In this document: positions 46,478 through 58,400 of the stretch, piece after piece
How the letters are laid out: every line of letters begins with the position of its first letter
How positions within the stretch are numbered: position 1 is the stretch's first letter
Source of the DNA: Bolinopsis microptera
Lineage: Eukaryota; Ctenophora; Tentaculata; Lobata; Bolinopsidae
Assembly: GCF_026151205.1 (NCBI RefSeq)
Contig: NC_087078.1
Coordinates: 434,001 to 498,000 of the forward strand
Length of the DNA: 64,000 bases
Direction of reading: 5' to 3'
Made by a program: the position numbers and the translations under genes
Notes under the pieces: model-generated
What the model saw: the letters and a program-made list of their open reading frames with translations, nothing else
Told to the model about the DNA's origin: nothing
The model's database searches: none

Positions 46478-49400
46478 ATGAACACCATGATTCTTGTCCA
46501 CGTGCTTACCTTGTTCCTGCTCAAGTTGATTACCAGCAAACCTCTCGGCAGCAACAGTTGCGAGATTAAAAGACAGGACATCTGCTCCGAACTGGGATAC
46601 GACTACACCTCCTTCCCCAACCAACTGGGGCACTCAACACAAGAGGTACGTACTCAGCTCCTATTGCTCCTTCATAAATAAATCAAGTTACCATCACGTG
46701 GTACACTAGATAGTTTACTAAGGTTTGTAGGCACGCGGTAAATAGATTGACTAGAAGTAGCGAGAATCAATAAAATACCAATCACCGGGTGACCCCGTCC
46801 CATGTTCCCCCCTGAAATTGAGTGGGACTGTTCCCGTCCAGACTGAAGAGGGTTAGATGTCAGAGACAGTCGTAACCAGGATCCAGGCAACATGCCCACT
46901 TATCTCCCTCACATCACTGATCCAACGTCTATATCCGTCCGTTTTGCCAAGCCTCGACGATTACCTAATAGATAGTTCATGCTCCATCACTTATAATTCG
47001 ATAGCTTGTTCCTCTTGGTAACTGTTAACGTCTCTTTAAGACAAAGCAAGACAAGCATTTTGCAGGCCAATGATTGCTTTCTTTAGTAAACCAATAGAGT
47101 AAATACACTTTCCAGGGTCTGTAATAGACGTTACCTCCTCAATTATCACTTGTCATTTTGCAGAACACAGAGGTCACAAGTATGTTGTTTTGAAGGTGTC
47201 TCTGGATAAGTCCCTGATCATCACTCGATGTCTGGGTTATATCTCTCGTCCGCCCACTTGTATCTGCCAACAGTAAACACATAGGTTTATGAAGGAGTAA
47301 TAATCCCCCGTCTTTAGGACCGATAGAACTGTTGTGGATCAACAAATCCCCAGCTTGGCCTCAGATCGCGGTAGATTTCTCCACAAACTGGCAAAGGAGG
47401 GAGTGTTTTAATATTTGTAGACTAAAACCCCGAGGTTACGAGTGATGCTGCCCAGATAGTGATTAGAGCTAGCTCAGTGGTTTGGTACGAGCTATGAAGG
47501 GCCCGCAAGGCTAGACAAATACGCTTTATTGGATAAAAAACCTCACTCAGGCGTGCTCCTTCATAAATAAATCAAGTAGTCTCCTTCGTATCACCTGCAG
47601 TATCTTATTCGGATGCTTTACTTAAAGCCTAAGTGTTTTCAAACTTTAGCGGTTTTACTTTTCGAGAAAAAGGAACAAGCCGCCCTACAAAAAAATCTGG
47701 TCCAATGCAAATTTTACCTTCCATCTCTCGGTTGCTTTTTATTTTCTTTCGAAAAAAACGACAAAATTATAAACTTTTATGTGCAGATAGACAACATTTT
47801 GAACCTTCGACCATAAACAACAAAATTATATTTTATTAATTAACGTATTTTTGGCTTATTGTTTAAATGTAATACTGCCTTTGTCGCTTGATTCAAACTA
47901 TTAAGTTTATCAACTTGTTTTGATTAAAACTCTTCGTAAACATAATTACGTTCTTCAGAAATCTGAGCTTGCAAACAGCCTGTCCGATTATCTTTAACTT
48001 TCAAGCAATTTTCAATAATTTCGAAAATTTGGTCTCGAATTAAGATTCTACTTAATCTGGCCTATACTTTTGATTAATTTGGTTGCAATAGGAGCTTAAG
48101 CGAATTAAAAAGTTGTGCGTTAAAATTATGTCATTTTATCAATTTCTATTACACGTGCTTACTGTTATTCTGTAAAAATTCTTCCTTGAAATAAACGTAG
48201 TAAGAAAAACATTATAGTAGAAAAATATTTGGTGGGTAAAAATAATGATTGGCTCATAATTAGGCGATGAAATTGTTGATTGGTGAAAATGTTCGTGACG
48301 CCCGTCCGCGCCCACGATTTAGCCGAACTAATTTTAGCCGAGAGATAAGTTCAAATATTGGAAATATTTTACAATATCTTGAATACATTTGATTCAAGGA
48401 ATATGCCCAGCCAAAGAAGCCGATAATCCCCGATTCTATGGCATCCTCCCAGTTTTTATGATTCTTAATCAAGATTACTACATTACTAGATTACTAGGAT
48501 TCTTAATCGTAAATTGTTTCCTTCTTAGATTTTTGTGATTGATTCGGATCGATTGTAGTGAAAACAATGTGAAGTGAATTCTTGTTATTGAGCCTCTACT
48601 CAGTAAGTCAGTTAGAAAAGTAGAAGTGGATATTACTAGGATACTAGATTACTGGATTACTAGGTCACTAGGTTACTAGGTTACTAGGTCACTAGGAGAC
48701 TAGGTTACTAGGTTACTAGGTTACTACGTTACTAGGTTACTAGATTACTAGGATACTAGATTATTAGGTTACTAGATTACTAGATTACTAGGTTACTAGG
48801 TTACTAGGTTACTAGATTGCTAGGATACTAGGTTACTAGGTTACTAGGTTACTAGATTACTAGGTTACTAGGTTATTAGATTACTAGGTTACTAGGTTAC
48901 TAGATTACTAGATTGCTAGGATACTAGGTTACTGTTTTATTGGTTACTGGGTTACTAGGTTACTAGATTATTAGGTTACTGGGTTAATAAGTTACTAGGT
49001 TACTAGGCTACTATGTTACTAGGTTACTAGGTTACTAGATTACTAGGTTACTACGTCACTAAATTACGAGGTTACAAGGTTACTAGATTACTAGGCTACT
49101 ACGTTACTAGGTTACTAGGTTATTAGATTACTAGGTTACTAGGTTACTAGGTTACTAGGTTACTAGGTTACTAGGTTACTAGGTTACTAGGTTACTAGAT
49201 TATTAGATTATTAGGTTACTAGATTACTAGGTTACTAGGTTACTAGATTACTAGGTTACTAGGATACTAGATTATTAGGTTATTAGGTTACTAGGTTACT
49301 AGGTTACTAGGTTACTAGGTTACTAGGTTACTAGGTTACTAGGTTACTAGAGAGGTTCTCGGGACGTGTCGTCTTGTTACTTCAAGTGCAAATCCGAAGA

Positions 49401-52400
49401 TTATTTATCAAATGCTGGAGTTTTCCTAACGTTTTGTTAAGCTAATATCTAATAGATACATATTATATAGATAATCTATGTGCATTTATGTGTATGCTGT
49501 AGAAGACATGAGGAAATATTAACAAATAATAAAACTTTCAAATCAATAAGTTTAGAACATGGACTAGTGCAACTAACAGTAAAGATACACGAAACAAGTG
49601 AGATAAAGCTATAAGCACTGTAACACGTTAAACAGACTGTTTAACAGCTAGTAGACTACTTAAACCCCTACATCAGAGATCAGAGAGTTTTATGCTCAGT
49701 TTCTAATCCACCAGACTCACCAGGTTACTAGGTTACTGGGTTACTAGGTTACCAGACTCACCAAGATAACATATAGTGGGTAGTTGTTTCTTAGAAGTCT
49801 GAAGTAATAATTCACAGTACCATCAGCTGAACAATTTGTTATTACTTCAGGAGGCGTACGCGGCGTTTAAGAACAAGTACTTGTACCACAACTACCTTGA
49901 CGGACATGCTGGTTGCCATAGAGACCTCAGGAACCTGATGTGCTTTCTCTACTTTCCCAGATGTCCAGGGAACAGTCCGCCCGCCTCACCTACCAACTTT
50001 CCTTGTAAAGATATGTGTACTGACGTTAGAAACGTAAGTTACTAGGTTACTGGGTTACTGGGTTACTAGGTTACTGGGTTACTAGGTTACTAGGTTACTA
50101 GGTTACTAGGTTACTAGATTACTAGGCTACTGCGTTACTAGGTTACTGTCTGACGTTTTAGAGAGCTCTTCATTCTTTCAGAGCTGACATTTCAAACGAG
50201 TTCTGTTGGTGAGGTTTGGTTAGTACTGGGGTTACGGTTGGGGTCAGGGTTGCGTTACGGTTAGGGGTCAGGGTTGCGTTACGGTTGGGGTCAGGGTTGC
50301 GTTACGGTTAGGAATCTACGCTTTAGTTAGGAAGGTAAAGGGTAAAGTCACGTATAAATCTGAGATGAGATGTCGCGCCGCTTGACTTGGCTTGGCGGCT
50401 GCCGTCGCGCCCCTATAGACAAATAGAGTCTATTCGTCTTCTTATTTCACATAAAATCATGCGGTTAAGCTGTCATATTACTATTTTATAAGAAATGTAA
50501 AATATTGCGAACGTTTCCCCAAACTGACAGCTCCCAAGCAAATCCAATGATAGGTTACTATATTAATGACCTTATTTTCGGCGCTTTCCTTTTATCTTTT
50601 AAACGACGTGTTATGATCTGTTCTGAAATTTTTCAATTCATTTCACGAAATATTCTCCGTAAAACAATAAAACATGTTCATCATAAGCACAAACACTATG
50701 CACAGGGAGACTAAAGTGCAAAGAAGTTACTAGATTACTAGGTTACTAGGTTACTAGATTACTAGGTTACTAGATTACTAGGTTACTAGATTACTAGGTT
50801 ACTAGATTACTAGGTTACTACGTTACTACGTTACTAGGTTACTAGGTTACTAGATTACTAGGTTACTAGGTTACTAGATTACTAGGTTACTACGTAAAGC
50901 ACAAACACTATGATAACACATATGAAACTAACACTGTCTAAATCTCTGAGTTTGGAACATTTGGTCTGTCGGCTAGTTTTTCTGTCTTTACTGAGATTTC
51001 TTCCTGTTCTCAACAACAGGAAAACTAATTGCCGTCATAACAACAGAAACCATAAGTGACGTCATAGTATGTATTTGTGACGTTAATAAAGTAATAACTG
51101 ATAGAATCCTGTATATTTCAAGAGGGTGATTTCCTTTTTAGAAATAATCTGTTTTGGGTACCTTCTGACTTTGCACTATAGTCCCCCTGCGTGACGTGTA
51201 TTTACCTGTTGATTCTTGACACTCTCTATTCGTCTTTTGTCTAAATTCACCAATAAAACAAACTTGTCATTCCCCTGACGGGTGACTTACCTGTACAGTA
51301 CAGTTATAGTAGGGCTGAATATGCTACTGATTTGTCAATCTCTGGCGGTGAGTTTATAAAAAATAGGTTTTTTGTGAAAAAAGGGCGGATAATTGGTGAA
51401 GGAACAAGGATGTGCTGTGCAGTGAATCACTACAAGCTAAAGGGGGGTACCACCCCACAGTATGTACTAATACCACCTACTACTAGTGCCACCTAATATT
51501 GCACGTGCTAGTGCACGTGCTAGTTAGTGCACGTGCTAGTTAGTGCACGTGCTAGTTAGTGCACGTGCTAGTTAGTGCACGTGCTAGTTAGTGCACGTGC
51601 TAGTTAGTGCACGTGCTAGTTAGTACACGTGCTAGTTAGTGCACGTGCTAGTTAGTGCACGTGCTAGTTAGTGCACGTGCTAGTTAGTGCACGTGCTAGT
51701 TAGTGCACGTGCTAGTTAGTGCACGTGCTAGTTAGCGCACGTGCTAGTTAGCGCACGTGCTAGTTAGCGCACGTGCTAGTTAGCGCACGTGCTAGTTAGC
51801 GCACGTGCTAGTTAGCGCACGTGCTAGTTAGCGCACGTGCTAGTTAGCGCACGTGCTAGTTAGCGCACGTGCTAGTTAGCGCACGTGCTAGTTAGCGCAC
51901 GTGCTAGTTAGCGCACGTGCTAGTTAGCGCACGTGCTAGTTAGCGCACGTGCTAGTTAGTGCACGTGCTAGTTAGTGCACGTGCTAGTTAGTGCACGTGC
52001 TAGTTAGTGCACGTGCTAGTTAGTGCACGTGCTAGTTAGTGCACGTGCTAGTTAGTGCACGTGCTAGTTAGTGCACGTGCTAGTTAATGAACGTGCTAGT
52101 TAGTGCACGTGCTAGTTAGTGCACGTGCTAGTTAGTGAACGTGCTAGTTAGTGCACGTGCTAGTTAGTGCACGTGCTAGTTAGTGTACGTGCTAGTTAGT
52201 GCACGTGCTAGTTAGTGCACGTGCTAGTTAGTGCACGTGCTACCACCCTACTACATGGTACCACTTTTATACTTAAAACCTTCACCAGCCAAGGTGTGAA
52301 AAATATTTATTTATAGTTTTCAAAAAACACATACATGACAGATCACATACGTGCTCCTACCGCCAAACAAATAACTCAAGATGTCATAATTGCCAATGAA

Positions 52401-55400
52401 GAAATCGATGATGCTTAAAACCAGACTTTGGCAGTATCCAGCCCGACACGTGTTTAACATCAAGGTATTAAAATTCTGATTTTTAATTTTTTCTAAATTT
52501 CGAGCATAACGTTTTTGTCTAACAAACCATTGGTTCTATAAAATCCCTCTCTAGGGCTAGGTCCTATATATCAATCTGCACAAGGCTGGGTGTAAACTAC
52601 TGATTGGCGATCACTAAATTAGTTCCTGCTATAATACTAAAAAATGGTTTATCGGTTCCTGTTTTGAAGTAACATTATGGGCTGTGGGTGAAGTATCTAA
52701 TTAACGGATTAGCTAATTACCTAATTAACTAATTAACTAAAGAATCTCGCAGAGTTGTGAGAAGTTTCTGGAACCTTCTTACACGTGGGAGTTTAACTGC
52801 AGTCTGATAGAAGACGGGCAGGACTGTGTCAGAAACAGGAGAGATTTACAACAGGACGCTACAGTTCCATCACCTACACTACAACAGGGTCAGTACTTAT
52901 CTGTACTAGGTTACTAGGTTACTAGGTTACTAGGTTACTAGGTTACTAGGTTACTAGGTTACTAGGTTACTAGGTTACTAGGTTACTAGGTTACTAGGTT
53001 ACTAGGTTACTAGGTTACTAGGTTACTAGGTTACTAGGTTACTAGGTTACTAGGTTACAGTCCCTTTCCCTACTCTACAGTAAGGTCAGTGCTTTTTCAA
53101 CATTTTTCGTCACGTAATTTGAACGCTTTGATCAGCGTTGTGTTGGTGATGGTCTGATAACGTTTTAGTGAAATGAGTTCGTAACAGGGTCTAGCAGATC
53201 AGGTCTAACTTTAAAAGGTCTAGCATTAGAGGGGGACACACCTAGAATTAGAGGGGGACACACCTAGAATTCCTGAATAATCCCAACTTTGTAAGGTTTA
53301 TCCTAGTAACTTATCGCAGCTAATCTAGCAAATCACAGAATAATCAGAATACTCCAGACTGTTATTACACTCAGTGGGGGCGGCACATAAGTACACTTCC
53401 TCGTTACTTACCATTCAACTCTTATACTGCCTACACAAGTACACTTCCTCGTTACTTACCCTTCAACTCTTATACTGCCTACACAAGTACACTTCCTCGT
53501 TACTTACCCTTCAACTCTTATACTGTCTACACAAGTACACTTCCTCGTTACTTACCCTTCAACTCTTATACTGTCTACACAAGTACACTTCCTCGTTACT
53601 TACCCTTCAACTCTTATACTGCCTACACAAGTACACTTCCTCGTTACTTACCCTTCAACTCTTATACTGCCTACACAAGTACACTTCCTCGTTACTTACC
53701 CTTCAACTCTTATACTGTCTACACAAGTACACTTCCTCGTTACTTACCCTTCAACTCTTATACTGCCTACACAAGTACACTTCCTCGTTACTTACCCTTC
53801 AACTCTTATACTGCCTACACAAGTACACTTCCTCGTTACTTAATACTTACCCTTCAACTCTTATACTGTCTACACAAGTACACTTCCTCGTTACTTACCC
53901 TTCAACTCTTATACTGCCTACACAAGTACACTTCCTCGTTACTTACCCTTCAACTCTTATACTGCCTAGACAAGTACACTTCCTCGTTACTTACCCTTCA
54001 ACTCTTATACTGCCTACAATCCCCCCCCCCCCCCCCCTGAACTAACTTGCTTCGATTCTTCTTTTTTTTCAAAATTAAATCTTATCTAACAAATAACTTT
54101 GCAGAGAAGATCACGTGTTAGTAGATTTTAAAAAACTTTGCAGAGAAGATCACTTGTTAGTAGATTTAACAAATAACTTTGCAGAGAAGATCACTGTTAG
54201 TAGATTAACAAATAACTTTGCAGAGAAGATCACGTGTTAGTAGATTTAACAAATAACTTTGCAGAGAAGATCACTGTTAGTAGATTTAACAAATAACTTT
54301 GCAGAGAAGATCACGTGTTAGTAGATTTAACAAATAACTTTGCAGAGAAGATCACTGTTAGTAGATTAACGAATAACTTTGCAGAGAAGATTACGTGTTA
54401 GTAGATTAACGAATAACTTTGCAGAGAAGATCACGTGTTAGTAGATTAACAAATAACTTTGCAGAGAAGATAACGTGTTAGTAGATTTAAAAAAACTTTG
54501 CAGAGAAGATCACGTGTTAGTAGATTAACAAATAACTTTGCAGAGAAGATAACGTGTTAATAGATTTAACAAACAACTTTGCAGAGAAGATCAATGTTAG
54601 TAGATCTAACGAATAACTTTGCAGAGAAGATCACGTGTTGGTAGATTAACATATAACTTTGCAGAGAAGATCACTGTTAGTAGATTAACAAATAACTTTG
54701 CGGAGAAGATAACGTGTTAGTAGATTAACAAATAACTTTGCAGAGAAGATAACTGTTAGTAGATTTAACAAATAACTTTGCAGAGAAGATCACGTGCCGA
54801 TACGACCAGTTCCGATGTGCGGATAACAAAGGTTGTATTCCTCTAACTCAGAGATGTGACGGACTTATAGATTGCAGTGATATGAGTGATGAAACAAAAT
54901 GTGGTAAGTAGTGTTAGTATTATTATTATACCACTATTATAGTAGTATTCAAGTATTATAAGTTCTATTATAAGTTATCTTATTTGTAGTAGTAACAATT
55001 ATTCATTGTTGTTACATATCAATAATTGTAATTAAGTTATTACTCGTTATAATCAAGAAGCAAGTATCTTCAGTTGTCGGTACTGTTTTAATTAGTTATC
55101 AATCTATATATTACATAGTAGCCCTATCTTTGTAGGTATTTGTTAATTATATTGTTTATCTTGCAAACTATTTATAAGTCCGTAACTTACTATCAGTCTC
55201 CTATTTTATTCAAAACTTAAATAAAGTCTGTAAGTTGGATGGAATCTTTACTAATAATATAATAATTAAATAATAATAATGCGAACGGGTTATTTATTAG
55301 ACTTCATCAATTCTTATAAATTATAGTTTATACATATTTTTGTCACGGTTGATTGATATCCAGTGATTCAGAGATATTTTATATAAGAATACAGGCTTCT

Positions 55401-58400
55401 CTGATAACCTACAGAACTTATTCTGTTTTTAAAACAAATAATACTTATTTAGATTCTAGGAAGTGCGGTGAAAGTCAATCTGGTTTCAGATTTGTAGTGT
55501 TTTATTTATTAAACAACTATATGATCTGAGAGACCTTAATTGGTAATTCAGTAGTTTAGAAGTACTGCACGTCTTTACTTAGAAGAGATCTATCAACATC
55601 AATTATAGCTGAATCCCGGCAACTAATAAATATTATAAAGGAGTTGTCAGCACGTGCTAGGAGCTGGTTGTCGCTGATCCTAGCGTTAAATCCACCCTTC
55701 CTAAAAACCTGGTCAGTCCAGGATAAAGCTGTGGCGTTTGGGCGCCAAAGTAAAAAGTCGGGTAGTTCGGCACGTGCACCAAGTGTTACGATTACTCTGT
55801 AGAGATATCCGCACGTGCACCAACTGTTACGATTACTCAGTAAAGATATCTGCACGTGCAACATTAGTATCCTAGGTCACGTTACAAAGGTAGGATCAGA
55901 GCAAACTATTATTTTCCTAAATCAGCTTAACCATGATCACATAATCACGTCACAGAATTGCAGTTTAAGGCCTGACAGTGACTGGTAAATGCTATGATTT
56001 AAGAAGGCGAGGACTGAGGACTTTCAACGCTTCTTCTGTATAATGGTAACCATGGTCACGACGTCTGATGTCCCCGACGTTGCATTAACCTCAAGACTTC
56101 CAGTTAAACCTATTACCTAACCCCAACTAGAAGTACTAGAATACTAGATAGCAGTTTACCACAGACCGTTACCATGGTTACCACAGACCGTTATCATGGT
56201 TACCACAGGGTACAGACCACCTCGACTATCGACCAAATGTCAATCAATGTTTACATAACAGGGGCTACTAGCTAGACAAAGAAACGTTATATTTAGGCGG
56301 ATAAGTTGTGACTAGATTACCATTTATGGTATTGTTACCATGGGCACGTTATAACCTTATGTGGTAGTGACATGAAACATGGAAGAATAAAATGTCCGTT
56401 CCACAAGAGGAGGGAGCAGTCTTTTCGCATTGACTATAAAACGTAATTCTAACAGTTACCATGGTTACTTAGGGTATTGCAGTAATTCTAACAGTTACCA
56501 TGGTTACTTAGGGTATTGCAGTAATTCTAACAGTTACCATGGTTACTTATGGTATTGCAGTAATTCTAACAGTTACCATGGTTACTTAGGGTATTGCAGT
56601 AATTCTAACAGTTACCATGGTTACTTAGGGTATTGCAGTAATTCTAACAGTTACCATGATTACTTAGGGTATTGCAGTAATTCTAACAGTTACCATGTTT
56701 ACTTAGGGTATTGCAGTAATTCTAACAGTTACCATGGTTACTTAGGGTATTGCAGTAATTCTAACAGTTACCATGTTTACTTAGGGTATTGCAGTAATTA
56801 TAACAGTTACCATGGTTACTTAAGGTATTGTAGTAACTCTAACAGTTACCATGGTTACTTAGGGTATTGCAGTAATTCTAACAGTTATCATGGTTGCTTA
56901 GGGTATTGCAGTGATCCTAACAGTTACCATGGTTACTTAGGGTATTGCAGTAATCCTAACAGTTACCATGGTTACTCAGGGTATTGTAGTAATTCTGTCA
57001 GTTACCATGGTTACTCAGGGTATTGTAGTAATTCTAACGGTTACCATGGTAACTCAGGATATTGTAGTAATTCTAACAGTTACCATGGTGGCATGGTTAC
57101 TTGGGGGTATTGCAGTAATTCTAACAGTTAGCATGGTTACTTGGGGGTATTGCAGTAATTCTAACAGTTAGCATGGTTACTTAGGGTATTGCAGTAATTC
57201 TAACAGTTACCATGGTTACTCAGGGTATTGTAGTAATTCTAACAGTTACCATGGTTACTTAGGGTATTGCAGTAATTCTAACAGTTACCATGGTTACTTA
57301 TGGTATTGCAGTAATTCTAACAGTTACCATGGTTACTTAGGGTATTGCAGTAATTCTAACAGTTACCATGGTTACTTAGGGTATTGCAGTAATTCTAACA
57401 GTTACCATGATTACTTAGGGTATTGCAGTAATTCTAACAGTTACCATGTTTACTTAGGGTATTGCAGTAATTCTAACAGTTACCATGGTTACTTAGGGTA
57501 TTGCAGTAATTCTAACAGTTACCATGTTTACTTAGGGTATTGCAGTAATTATAACAGTTACCATGGTTACTTAAGGTATTGTAGTAACTCTAACAGTTAC
57601 CATGGTTACTTAGGGTATTGCAGTAATTCTAACAGTTATCATGGTTGCTTAGGGTATTGCAGTGATCCTAACAGTTACCATGGTTACTTAGGGTATTGCA
57701 GTAATCCTAACAGTTACCATGGTTACTCAGGGTATTGTAGTAATTCTGTCAGTTACCATGGTTACTCAGGGTATTGTAGTAATTCTAACGGTTACCATGG
57801 TAACTCAGGATATTGTAGTAATTCTAACAGTTACCATGGTGGCATGGTTACTTGGGGTATTGCAGTAATTCTAACAGTTAGCATGGTTACTTGGGGGTAT
57901 TGCAGTAATTCTAACAGTTAGCATGGTTACTTAGGGTATTGCAGTAATTCTAACAGTTACCATGGTTACTCAGGGTATTGTAGTAATTCTAACAGTTACC
58001 ATGGTTACTCAGGGTATTGTAGCAGTAACGCGTATCAATGTGACAATGGAAAGTGTGTTAATCACCTGCAGACTTGTGATGGGTACGACAACTGTGGGGA
58101 CGGTAGTGATGAGCGCGAGTGTGGTGAGTTGTTGCTATGGTTACTATGGTTACCTTAAAACTTAAGTTAATATCTTTGTTCCATACAAAAAAACTACTTT
58201 TGATAAACACAAGAAGCCACGTTTTCATCTGCAGTACAATTTAAATAGTTTGATCCCGATTGGTGGCTGTTAACAGACTGCTTTTTGATTGTTGCTATGG
58301 TAACTACTTGTTATACCCTGTATTATTATTCTCCGCAGGAAGACCCAACTTGATACACTCTTTAATAGAAGATATGCTATCTTGTGACTGCAGTGACAAC

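Noticed and set aside
53374-54045. 223-codon open frame with [16 protein letters not shown] repeats
   Set aside because: 48-bp satellite read in frame; no matching exon, signal or start context.
56430-57131. 233-codon open frame ([13 protein letters not shown] repeats)
   Set aside because: It is the acceptor/X-box array before LDLa exon 2. It shares the frame of that exon's first codons, which explains the cysteine pattern.
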